Positions 12,276 through 23,544 of a stretch of DNA of 64,000 bases are shown here, in pieces. The first letter of the stretch is position 1. Each line of letters starts with the position of its first letter. Where the stretch lies: the NCBI GenBank assembly GCA_964017045.1, contig OZ024808.1:23440918-23504917 (forward strand). The letters run 5' to 3'. Made by a program: the position numbers and the translations under genes. The stretch is from Omphiscola glabra. Its lineage: Eukaryota; Mollusca; Gastropoda; Lymnaeidae. The notes under the pieces were generated by a model. The model did not search any database. It had not been told where the DNA came from and saw only the letters and a list, made by a program, of their open reading frames with translations.

Positions 12276-12602
12276 TGAATTATATGTAGAATTATATGTA
12301 GTATTATATGTAGAATTATATGTAGAATTATATGTAGAATTATATGTAGAATTATATGTAGAATTATATGTAGAATTGTATGTAGAACTATATGTAGAAT
12401 TTTATTTAGAATTATATGTAGAATTATATGTAGAATTATATGTAGAATTATATGTAGAATTATATTATATAATTAAATGTAGAATTATATGTATAATTAT
12501 ATGTAGAATTATATTATAGAATTAAATGTAGAATTATATATAGAATTATATTATAGAATTAAATGTAGAATTATATGTAGAATTATATGCAGAATTATAT
12601 GT
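12276..12602. repeat. 12-bp AT-rich minisatellite
   Basis: About 27 units of GAATTATATGTA. A longer internal variant (ATTATATTATAGAATTAAAT) recurs near 12460, 12510 and 12545, so a small higher-order period is present in the right half. Confidence 0.93.
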
Positions 12603-12687
12603 TTTTTAAAGAAAATATATAAACATTTGTGGTAAAAGCGATCTGGGAATTAGGAATTTTAATTAAGTTCAGGGACGTGCAAAAATA

Positions 12688-12787
12688 GGGGATTGCGTGC
12701 GTAGAGGGCTACAATCCCGTGTGGTTGTGTACGTAGAGGCTACAATCCCGTGTGGTTGTGTACGTAGAGGGCTACAATCCCGTGAAT
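12688..12787. repeat. 32-bp repeat, three copies
   Basis: Three units contain GTAGAGGGCTACAATCCCGT and are almost identical. Confidence 0.88.
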
Positions 12788-14699
12788 GATTTTATTATTC
12801 TTTAAAATTAAAATCTTTGTGGTGACCCAGGGGGGGGGGGGTGATTCCAGGCAGCACAAGATACGCCCCCGAATAAAGGAATGAACTTGATAAATACTTA
12901 ACCTTCTTAGGTACATACATATAGGTGTGTACATTTTTTACGAGGATGACAATATCTTTAAATCCAATGAAATTACAGTTGTGAAAAATAGATATTAGAC
13001 TATTTCTTTTTCTTTTTACAAATAAACATATGTTAACCAATTAAGAGAATCAGTGGCGTTAACAAAAATGTTTACATAAGATACCCACGAATATCAAAAC
13101 CCAATCATTTACACACGTACAATTTTAATTTGAAAAATAGAAACGGATTAAAATTTTCTATCATAAAATGAAAATGTATTTTTGTTTTTACTTTGCAAAA
13201 AGTAAAGTGGGATGTAATGTGTTATGAAACTTATAACTGCTGGCCGCCGTCCATGGCTTGTCATGTAAAAGTTCTGGTGTGGATGAGGTGAATATGCATT
13301 AGTTTTTGTTTTGTCTCTATACAGCTGTTCTTTATTGCATATATGTATTTTATTTTATTGTCACGATTATGTCTCTTTTTCTAATATTTTTATGTACAGC
13401 GCGGTGAGCCTAGCCCAGGCTGGGGTACCGCGCTATATAAAACAACAAATAATAATAATAATAATAACATTTCTGTAAAAAAAAAAAATAATCAAAAGTC
13501 ACTCAATGCTGATAAAGACCTTAAAAACGATATAAGATATTCTCCTTTTGATAAAAGAATTCTTTGTTTTATGATTTCCCCATAACATAGAAGAAATAAA
13601 TTTAAAAATGTTGTTAAATTTTTAATGAAGATATCAGTATATCAAATTTCGTTAATAAAAAAATATATTTAAAATGAAATATAGAGTTTTTGTTGTAAAT
13701 TTAAGATTAAGGTTTCAACATTTTTAGAGGAAAACCCATCATTTAACAATTTCAAAACACATGACATCTAAAGTATTCCTCTGGCGTAGAAATCAGCCCT
13801 CAGTGAACTCCTTTAGTGACAATAATGATTTAATTAGGGAACATTAAGATTTGGTCATTTAAAGTTCATGTTAAGAGAGAACAACGTTTTTAGTTTAAGG
13901 GAGCGAATATGGGTAGGCGGTGTTCTGCCAAATTCGTAACAAAGGGTTCGCAGTTAGTATGTCCCCTTATGCCATATCGGTCACCGCCACAGTCAGGCAT
14001 ATTTATTATTTTGAACTAACGGTTCGCACAAACCTGACCGAACCAGCTCCAAACCACCGCTGCGTATAATATATAGCAGAAAAATACTTCCTTTTATAAT
14101 AAGGAATTGTGATGAGTTTTCTCAATAGCATGTGGAAATTATCGCAAAGTGACTGCCATCATTATATCTATAACATCGGGTGATATTCTCTAGCTGTATA
14201 ATAATAGTTATGATGCCATTTAAAATGTCAAAAATTCAAGATATGCGTAGCAACTGAATGCTGGGAACCGGGATTCCTGGTTTTTTTTTTTTTCTTGTTA
14301 GTGTTACGACTTTGAAATAAAAAGCCACTTTAATTTAGAGCAGTTTTTTTTCCCCGTGTTCTATTTAAAATCTAATTAATCGTTTGTTTCGTTGTTTATA
14401 CTTGTAACAGTAAGACGTGTTTTGAAATTTAAGATTTTTGTCTTCTGTCCTCTCCAGCAGCGCCTTCTCAAATTTTAAACAGTTAAAATCAACCTGTAAA
14501 TTTATAGGCGCCAAAATTTGAAAATTCCTGGGGCGCAACAATCGCTAAGGCCTGCCTTGCATATATAGTACCTAAGATTTTATAAACAGGACTTTTAAAA
14601 AATGCCATCCCCAATGAAGTGGTCGCTAACGCAGCAGATTTTGCTCAATTTGCAAAATCTGCTAGGTAACTATTTTGAAGAAAAGAAAAATGACTCGTC
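12788..14699. other. AT-rich intergenic DNA with dispersed-repeat pieces
   Basis: No gene. It holds a poly-G run at about 12831-12841, an (AAT)n run near 13450 and a segment at 13735-13860 that repeats 1255-1385. A further segment (about 14105-14420) resembles 11200-11470. Confidence 0.45.
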
Positions 14700-14925
14700 A
14701 ATTTTGTCGTTTGTTAAGTGTCACTCTACAATATTTTGGCTGGTTTGTTAAGTGTCAATCTATATTATTTTGGCGGGTTTGTTAAGTGTCAATCTACAGT
14801 ATTTCGGCTTCTTTGTTAACTGTCAATATACAGTATTTTGGCTGTTTTGTTAACTGTCAATCCACATTCTTTTGGCTGGTTTGTTAAGTGTCAATCGACA
14901 GTATTTCGGCTGGTTTGTTAAAAAT
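14700..14925. repeat. 33-34-bp minisatellite
   Basis: About 6.5 units contain TTGGCTGGTTTGTTAAGTGT, then CAATCTACAGTAT. Several substitutions distinguish the units. Confidence 0.9.
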
Positions 14926-16844
14926 GTCCACCTTCAGTACTTTTTTGTATTTAGCGAATCAAAAATTTCATTTAAATCTAAAAATTTGTATCATGGCAAA
15001 AAAGTACATATGCTTTATTCGCTATATAAAGTTAATTTACAAAATTTAAAAAAAAAAAAACAAACAAAAATCCACCAGAAATTACTTAGCAGGATTTGCA
15101 AGTGGCCTCGTTTTACAATATTACTATTCCTAACAAGTGTTAAATTGGTGATCAGCGCCAGGCACAGATGAAGATCACCGGGGACGTAACGTCCTGCAAT
15201 GTTGTGTCATCGTCTCATCGAGTTGGTTGTTGTGTATCCTAGATCCTTGACATCTGTTGAAAAACAAGGATGCACGACACGGGTTCTCATTATGTAGTAT
15301 TATGGACCCTCTTGTAATGTTGTAAAGTAGCAGTTTTTTGCCCCCACCCTTCCAAAAGCAACAGTTGAGGCGACTATACTTGACACATTTGCGGCTCTTG
15401 CCTCCTGTCCTGCAACCAGTGAAAAGCATTTTCAAGCATACATATATATGATTTTAAAAACATATTAAATATAAAGTGTACCTAATAAATTGTGCTTCAT
15501 ATTGGTGAAATATTTTTAAGCGAATACTCACAAATAATTGTAAGGGGCCTGAATATCATATTTTAAGAACCGCTGCAGTGCGAGATGAGCTTTAAACAAA
15601 TATTTTTTTTTTTAATTATTGAGTTGAAGCGACCAAAATTTTGTGAACATCCCAAGTTACTCAAGAGATTGAAATAAAACAAAAACGTTACCGCCCTTTT
15701 TTAAAAGATTTGTAACTACTTGAGACGTTTCAAGCGAACTCTTAAGAGACTGTGCACAGTGGTCCTCAACCAACACAGCGGGGACCGTGAGGTCACATCA
15801 ACAATACCAAGGACTCCGTCACTAGTTGAGTTTTCTACGCGTTTTTCAAAGTTGGTTTTCTTGTGTTTTTTTGTTGTTGTTTTTTTGGCGTTTTTAAAAA
15901 ATCCTTTATATTTATATTTTGTTGCTGTTGTTGATTGTTACATGCAGAACAGCAGACCCCCCGGCTGTTATAAAAAAAATTCAGATATCCATGGCTGAAG
16001 CTGGTGTACCGTTGCAAAACTTCAATGACAGAAATTTATTTGTGGTTATTTCCGGTAATTGTTGTGTGACGTTTCTTGGTCAGCATGTGTGTGTCACGAT
16101 GACTAACTCGACCTACTTCATTCAAAGGGAAAAAGGAGACCCTGAGATTCGTGACGTCATGTCGATATTTCAGTATAGACCTGATCGTTAAAATACACAC
16201 ACACTCAGATTAAAAAGAAACAGGTTCTAGGCACTTCGCGGCATCCCAATGCACTTTATGCACCATTGCGTCACTATAAATTTTCCTTGTTTACATTCAA
16301 GGATTGGGAACTTGCACAACTCATAATAAAAATTAAAAAAACCACGTTTCTTTATTTCCTCCCAGTTCCCAGTAGTGCAATTTTTGTTTACTTATTCATT
16401 CATTCACATTTAACATTTCCCACGCTGTCCTTGCAATACCCGCCCATTGAGTCTCAGAGGGGTTGAGTCCTGGCAGAGCCTTAACGATGTTTGAGCTAAA
16501 TGAATGACGAGGGGGAGGTTTAATGAGGTCAAGGCCTAACAGGTTCAACCAGTGCAGACGTGGGTTAGCCGTGTCTGACATCCAGGACATAGTTGTCTTT
16601 ACGTGGCGCACTGTCTCAAAATACCCCCCCCCCCCAATCTCAATGGGTTTCATCCATAGCCACACACGTCACACACACATACACATACCTTTAAACTATG
16701 ATCTCAATTCAAATTTGTCATGCACGCACTCAAACCCACACACCCACATACCCTACAACCACACAGATCATGAACTGATGAAGTCCTTTCAACTTTCTTA
16801 CCCACACACATTTTTGAAAAAAAAACATGAGACAAATCGTATCA
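14926..16844. other. Intergenic, no gene supported
   Basis: Open frames at 15175-15435 (minus) and 15919-16191 (plus) are longer than their surroundings but have no recognisable domain or splice context. A poly-C run lies at about 16622-16635. Confidence 0.35.
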
Positions 16845-17548
16845 TAAAAGTTTCAAATATATCAGTTCCATTACGATCCATTATGATTTCAAACATACTA
16901 GTTCCATTATGAGCCAGTGATGGTTCCAAATCTATCACATCCATTGCCAGCCAGTGAAGATTCCAAATCTATCACATCCATTGCGAGCCAGTGAAGATTC
17001 CAAACATACCAGATCCATTACGAACCAGTTAAGATTCCAAACATACCATATCCATTACGAACTAGTTAAGATTCCAAACATACTAGATCCATTACGAACC
17101 AGTTAAGATTCCAAACATACCAGATCCATTACGAACCAGTTAAGATTCCAAACATAACAGATCCATTACGAACCATTTAAGATTCCAAACATACCAGATC
17201 CATTACGAACAAGTTAAGATTCCAAACATACCAGATCCATTACGAACAAGTTAAGATTCCAAACATACCAGATCCATTACGAACCAGTTAAGATTCCAAA
17301 CATACCAGATCCATTACGAACCAGTTAAGGTTCCAAACATACCAGATCCATTACGAACGATTTAAGATTCCAAACATACCAGATCCATTACGAACAAGTT
17401 AAGATTCCAAACATACCAGATCCATTACGAACAAGTTAAGATTCCAAACATACCAGATCCATTACGAACCAGTTAAGATTCCAAACATACCAGATCCATT
17501 ACGAACCAGTTAAGATTCCAAACATACCAGATCCATTACGAACCAGTT
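16845..17548. repeat. 37-bp minisatellite, about 19 copies
   Basis: Units contain GATTCCAAACATACCAGATC followed by CATTACGAACCAGTTAA. The left three units are diverged and the rest differ by one or two bases. Units abut without unique spacers. Confidence 0.96.
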
Positions 17549-17596
17549 AACCCCTGGCTTCCCATTGGTGAATATTGATCGGTTATAGTATAGAAA

Positions 17597-18146
17597 CAAA
17601 GCGCGTAGATAGTGGAACAACGGGCCTCAATGCCACTAGGAGTAGATAGTGGAACAATCGGCCTCAAATGCCACTAGGAGTAGATAGTGGAACAATCCGC
17701 TCAAATGCCACTAGGAGTAGATAGTGGAACAATCGGCTCAAATGCCACAAGGAGTAGATAGTTGATCAATCGGCCCAAATGCCACTAGGAGTAGATAGTG
17801 GAACAATCGGCCTTAATGTCACTAGGAGTAGATAGTGGAACAATCGGCCTCAAAGGCCACTAGGAGTAGATAGTGGAACAATCGGCTCAAATGTCACTAG
17901 GAGTAGATAGTGGAACAATCGGCTCAAATGACACAAGGGGTAGATAGTGGAACAATCGGCTCAAATGCCACTAGGAGTAGATAGTGGAACAATGGGCCTC
18001 AATGCCACTAGGAGTTGATGGTGGAACAATCCAACTCAAATGCAACTAGGAGTAGATTGTAGAAAAATCGGCCTCAAATGCCACTAGGAGTAGATGATGG
18101 AACAATCGGCCTCAAATGCCACTAGTAGTAGATAGTGGAACAACGA
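17597..18146. repeat. 37-38-bp minisatellite, about 14 copies
   Basis: Units contain GAGTAGATAGTGGAACAATC then GGCCTCAAATGCCACTAG. This array lies only about 50 bp after an unrelated 37-bp array. Confidence 0.96.
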
Positions 18147-19179
18147 AGGAATGTCCGTTATTCCATTAAAAATTGTGGGGAGGCTAAAATAAGGCATGGC
18201 ACCCAAGGGAGACGAATACAAGCGGGAGGAGGGGGGGGAGAGGGAGCGAATATTGTAGAAGGGGTTCGAGATTTTAAAGAGAAAGAGGTGTAATTGTTGA
18301 AAGAGCAGGGCGAAATATAAACGAGGTGTGTAAAGAGATGTGATACAGACGTGTCTCTCTCAAGCAGCGTGTCTCAACGTGGGTCACGTGGACCCTGGAG
18401 GGCAAACTGCACGTTTCTATGGAGCCACGAAATCTTTGCGGAAAAAAAGGACTATATGTAAATTAGTAGAATTGTATTCAAATAATTGTGAAAACGGGTC
18501 ACGAAGTTAATAAAATGTTCAAGTAGGCCACAACCAAAACATTTTGAGAAACGTTTATAAATAATTAAATAATCTATTTTGAGTTTCACTTCCACGGGAT
18601 GCCATTTGGATCCTTTCATGGTGCAATCTCTAACGATGAGAGATTGTTAAATTGTATTTTATTGGCTTGTTAGCACTACAATCACTCTAAAAAGTGTGTG
18701 TGTGGGGGGGGGGGTGAGACTTTGAATAAGGGAGACTAGCTACGTCTGGCTGCCCTGGTGACTAGAGGGGGGGAAGAACGTATCTACGGATGACCTTATT
18801 AAATACTCGAATCTCATGATCGTACCTTGATGAACTTTGACCTTTACATGTAAGACAACTTGTTTGTGCCCTAAGCGCATAGGCGTATGAAGTATAGGTA
18901 GATGGGGGGGGGGGTCCGCCCTGACCGAAATACTTTTTGGTGGCCAGTGTTTGCGGTTCATTTAATATATACTGCTCTCAGTGCTTGTGTGTAACATGTA
19001 ATCTCTGTTGTTTTCGTGAATTTGGGAAGTCCAGGTCAATGACGCCCACACCCCCCACCCCCCCCCCCCCACACACACACCAGGCGTCATAAACTCTATC
19101 TACTCCACTGCGAGGAGACGAGAATAATAGCTAGGAAAAAATAACTCGTGTACGGACTATCTCAAAGGTTCTAAGCCTT
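18147..19179. other. Intergenic, no gene seen
   Basis: It contains G- and C-homopolymer runs at about 18225, 18704, 18905 and 19050-19070. No supportable gene. Confidence 0.35.
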
Positions 19180-19436
19180 TCATCTTACATGGACTCCCTT
19201 AAGCCAGACAGATGATGGCCACGGACCTCTGTTATCTTACATGGACTCCCTAAAGCCAGTCAGATGATGTCCACGGACCTCTGTTATCTTACATGGACTC
19301 CCTAAAGCCAGTCAGATGATGGCCACGGACCTCTGTTATCTTACACGGACTCCCTAAAGCCAGTCAGATGATGGCCACGGACCTCTGTTATCTTACATGG
19401 ACTACCTAAAGCCAGTCAGATGATGGCCACGGACCT
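19180..19436. repeat. 52-bp repeat, five copies
   Basis: Five units contain TTATCTTACATGGACTCCCT and end GGCCACGGACCTCTG. They are nearly identical, with single-base changes. Confidence 0.95.
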
Positions 19437-20203
19437 ATTGTTTTTTATAATAGACTTTTCAAATGCATTCAATTAAATTACAGATGGAATGAAGCGCACT
19501 GCGTGAATAACCGATCTGATACATGTCCGCGTTGAAAACTATTTTGAGAGCCCCTGCATTATCAGGTCGTTGCCTGTGGGCTTAACGAGGTCATTGTTAA
19601 AAGAGAAGAAAGAAAACTCTTACTGTGAATTAATGGACGATTTATTATTTTAAAAAAACAAACTATAAACATGCATGTCCATACTAGTTATTGTCACCCG
19701 TCAAACAGGGCGGAAACAAGCAAACGAAAGAGAAAAAAAAATGACAGACCTACGCGCTTGCCTCAGAATTAGATTTTGTCAAAATATCTACTTTCTGAAA
19801 TGTCAATACAACCCTGTGGTCACTGTTACGTACCGTTATATGGTTTTACAATTTAATCTGTTTTAAGATTCGGCTCGTTAGATGCGCCTAGGACGAAAAC
19901 AAGATGTCTTTCTGTAAAAAAGGTCAAAGTTCATCAAGGTACGTTTTGAGGACTGGAAACCAGTATACAAAGAAAAACGATACCAAAAGCTGGCTATATT
20001 ATCAATAATGAATTTAATAAACCTTTAAGTTGAAATAAAAATACAAACTCAATATAGACAGAAATAAAAACTATATTAACTTACATCACAAGTGAAAAAA
20101 ATATGACTCCAGAAAGGTACACATATTAATCCACGCAGAGAAAAATCTAGAACGTCTGGAAGGGCTCCTTCAACTCTGGTGAGTCTCGTAGGTTTGCCGG
20201 TCA
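19437..20203. other. Intergenic, no gene seen
   Basis: AT-rich sequence with no recognisable repeat or gene. Confidence 0.35.
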
Positions 20204-20211
20204 CGGTCCAC

Positions 20212-20399
20212 CAGAGGCGTAGCTAGAGTGTTTGGCGCCCCGGGGACAGGTTTCATTTTAGAGAGCCTCCCTATTATTTTTCAACTCTGAAATCCATTAT
20301 TTTCATCAATAAAATAATATCACAGTACATTTTTTGGCGCCCAGGGACATCTGTTGCCCCCCTCTGCCACCCCCTTACCTACGCCTCTGCAGTCTACTG
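20212..20399. mobile_element. hAT-type MITE with CAGAGGCGTAG termini (188 bp)
   Basis: It starts CAGAGGCGTAG and ends CTACGCCTCTG. The flanking octamers CGGTCCAC and CAGTCTAC match at 6 of 8 positions, consistent with an old 8-bp duplication. The internal TTGGCGCCC, CAACTCTGAAA and CCATTATTTTCATC segments are shared with 48002-48210 and with the right part of both large hAT copies (about 31548-31735 and 50336-50517). Confidence 0.85.
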
Positions 20400-20944
20400 T
20401 TAAATTTCATTGATAGTGAGGGAGTCAAACCCCTCCAGAACAAAAAATCTAGCAATTCAATCGCCATGGAGTATTTCCCCCGCTACGTAGTATAACGTAG
20501 ACCCTTCTAAAAAACGTAATCAAACTTTCCCAATCAAGGGTGGTTTGGTTGGGGGGGGGGGTTAAGGGGGTGAAAGAGTTGATTAGTGACGTCAGAAACA
20601 AAATAAAGGGGGGAGGGTAAGGTTGCACGCCACGGCTTGGCGTGAACTAAAGCTAGGACAACACACAGGCGATACTAGTCATTATGGATGTTGCTGAGAT
20701 GTTGTTAGTTCACTTTAGTAAATGATGTGAATGAGACGTCTTCATAGCAAATACCCTGAATAAGAAAGTCTTCATAGCAAATACCCCAGACATTCTATTT
20801 AACACATCTGGATATTTTGTTCAAATTTTTTTCTGAAAAATATATATTAGTCTAATTTTTTTTTAAATAAATAAATGAAAAAAAACGACAAAAGCTTCTG
20901 AGTCAGCACCACCACAATCGTCGGAAATATGGGGAGATGAGGTT
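20400..20944. other. Intergenic, no gene seen
   Basis: It contains a poly-G run at about 20552-20561 and a short direct repeat (TCTTCATAGCAAATACCC near 20738 and 20769). No gene. Confidence 0.4.
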
Positions 20945-22040
20945 GGAACCATAGACTGAGTTTTGGAACGTAGACTGAGGTTGGTACAGTAGACTGAAAT
21001 TGGTCCTGTAGGCTGAGTTTTAGACCGTAGACTGAGGTGGGTACAGTAGACTGAAATTGGTCTCGTAGACTGAGGTTAGTGCAATAGACTGAAATTGGTC
21101 TCGTAGACTGAGTTTAGTACAATAGACTGAAATTGGTCCCGTAGACTGAGGTTAGTACAATAGACTGAAATTGGTCTCGTAGACTGAGGTTAGTACAATA
21201 GACTGAAATTGTTCCCGTAGACTGAGGTTAGTACAATAGACTGAAATTGGTCATGTAGACTGAGGTTGGGACAATAGACTGAGCTTTGGACCGTAGACTG
21301 AGGTTAGTACAATAGACTGAAATTGGTCTCGTAGACTGAGGTTAGTACAATAGACTGAAATTGGTCCCGTAGACTGAGGTTAGAACAATAGACTGAAATT
21401 GGTCCCGTAGACTGAGGCTAGTACAATAGACTGAAATTGGTCTCGTAGACTGAGGTTAGTACAATAGACTGAAATTAGTCCCGTAGACTGAGGTTAGTAC
21501 AATAGACTGAAATTGGTCTTGTAGACTGAGGTTGGGACAATAGACTGAGCTTTGGACCGTAGACTGAGGTTAGTACAATATACTGAAATTGGTCTCGTAG
21601 ACTGAGGTTAGTACAATAGACTGAAATTGGTCTCGTAGACTGAGGTTAGTACAATAGACTGAAATTGGTCCCGTAGACTGAAATTGGTCCCGTAGACTGA
21701 GGTTAGTACAATAGACTGAAATTGGTCCCGTAGACTGAAGTTGTTCCCATAGACTGAAGTTGGTCCCGTAGTCTGACATTGGTCCCGTAGATTGAAATTG
21801 GTCCCGTAGACTCAAGTTGGTCCCATAGACTGAAATTGGTCCCGTAGACGGAAATTGGTCCTGTAGACTGAAATTGGTCCCGTAGACTGAAATTGGTCCC
21901 GTAGACTGAAATTGGTCCCGTAGACTGAAATTGGTCCCGTAGACTGAAGTTGGTCCCGTAGACTGAAGTTGGTCCCGTAGACTGAAATTGGTCCCCTAGA
22001 CTGAAATTGGTCCCGTAGACTGAAATTGGTCCCGTAGACT
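20945..22040. repeat. 19-bp satellite with a 266-bp higher-order repeat
   Basis: About 57 monomers of 19 bp occur in three main types: TAGACTGAAATTGGTCCCG, TAGACTGAGGTTAGTACAA and a rarer TAGACTGAGCTTTGGACCG. The first two alternate in the left two thirds. The rare type recurs at about 21015, 21281 and 21547, exactly 266 bp (14 monomers) apart. From about 21660 the array changes to almost pure first-type monomers. Confidence 0.96.
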
Positions 22041-22171
22041 GAAGTTGGGAGCGTAGGTTGCGCCTGGGGCAGAGCCCAAGCATATTTCTCCGGAGAACTG
22101 ATGACCTTCAACAAGTTAATCTGGCTGCTGAGATGTGTGTGACATATGCTTAAGGTCATGCTGCACAGAAA

Positions 22172-22622
22172 AAATACCTGTAGAATACCTGTAGAATACC
22201 TGAAGAATACCTGTAGAATACCCGTAGAATATCCGTAGAATACCTGTAGAATACCTGTAGAATACCCGTAGAATACCCGTATAATACCCGTAGAATACCT
22301 GTAGAATACCTGTAGAATACCCGTAGAATACCTGTAGAATACCTGTAGAATACCTGTAGAATACCCGTAGAATACCTGTAGAATACCCGTAGAATACCCG
22401 TAGAATACCTGTAGAATACCTGTAGAATACCCGTAGAATACCTGTAGAATACCCGTAGAATACCTGTAGAATACCTGTAGAATACCTGTAGAATACCTGT
22501 AGAATACCCGTAGAATACCCGTAGAATACCCGTAGAATACCTGTAGAATACCTGTAGAATACCTGTAGAATACCCGTAGAATACCTTTAGAATACCTGTA
22601 GAATACCTGTAGAATACCTGTG
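22172..22622. repeat. 11-bp minisatellite, about 41 copies
   Basis: Units are AGAATACCTGT or AGAATACCCGT, differing at one C/T position. The 11-bp period makes long frames open on the minus strand (up to 309 codons including flanks), which is an artefact. Confidence 0.96.
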
Positions 22623-23008
22623 ACGAATACAAAGAGAAACGTATATCTCTCCTTAGGCCATTGGCTTTGCATCAGAGAAAAACTCTCGTTCAGTGTGAGC
22701 TCTGTGTGGTGGAATGGCAACAACAAGGAAGACGAATACAAGCGGGAGCAGCAAAAACAACAACAAAAACAAAATACTTTTAAAAATGAAACAAACCAAT
22801 ACGTAAATAAAAGTTCGGCAATAATAACAAGAAATGAAAAACATTCAAATTTTTTTTGCAGCTGCGGAAATGCCTGACACAGTTCTCGTGCGTCAGTTGC
22901 GATACGAGTTCTTGGTCGTTACGGTTCATCTTAACAAAGTTCTTCAATGTTCTGCACAATTGATCAAAACATTTTGCTATCTTCAATTTGTACCTTCCTT
23001 TCTTTAAG
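22623..23008. other. Spacer between arrays
   Basis: About 385 bp of non-repeated sequence between the 11-bp and 42-bp arrays. No gene is recognised. Confidence 0.4.
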
Positions 23009-23431
23009 GCATGAAACAGATGCTACAACCTGATCCCAAGTAGGACGCACAGATGAAACAGATGCTACAACCTGATCCCAAGTAGGACGCACAGATGAAA
23101 CAGATGCTACAACCTGATCCCAAGTAGGACGCACAGATGAAACAGATGCTACAACCTGATCCCAAGTAGGACGCACAGATGAAACAGATGCTACAACCTG
23201 ATCCCAAGTAGGACGCACAGATGAAACAGATGCTACAACCTGATCCCAAGTAGGACGCACAGATGAAACAGATGCTACAACCTGATCCCAAGTAGGACGC
23301 ACAGATGAAACAGATGCTACAACCTGATTCCAAGTAGGACGCACAGATGAAACAGATGCTACAACCTGATCCCAAGTAGGACGCACAGATGAAACAGATG
23401 CTACAACCTGATCCCAAGTAGGACGCACAGA
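23009..23431. repeat. 42-bp minisatellite, ten near-identical copies
   Basis: Ten units contain ATGAAACAGATGCTACAACC, then TGATCCCAAGTAGGACGCACAG broken at the unit end. I see one substitution in the whole array, near 23328. The uniformity points to very recent expansion or active homogenisation. Confidence 0.96.
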
Positions 23432-23544
23432 TAGGGGCCTCTACGCAAATCCATTGAAGTACCTCCAGTGGCGAAGTCCACATTGTCCAAATATTCTAAG
23501 CATGTTGTGCACAACAAGGGCACTTTGGAACAGACAGCATCACA

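Noticed and set aside
16845..18146. CRISPR-like arrays of 37-38-bp repeats
   Set aside because: Units abut directly with no unique spacers, there are no cas genes, and the genome is eukaryotic.
21812..22741. 309-codon minus-strand frame as a protein gene
   Set aside because: It spans the 11-bp and 19-bp arrays, and other frames over the same DNA are also open. The periods lack stops in every frame.
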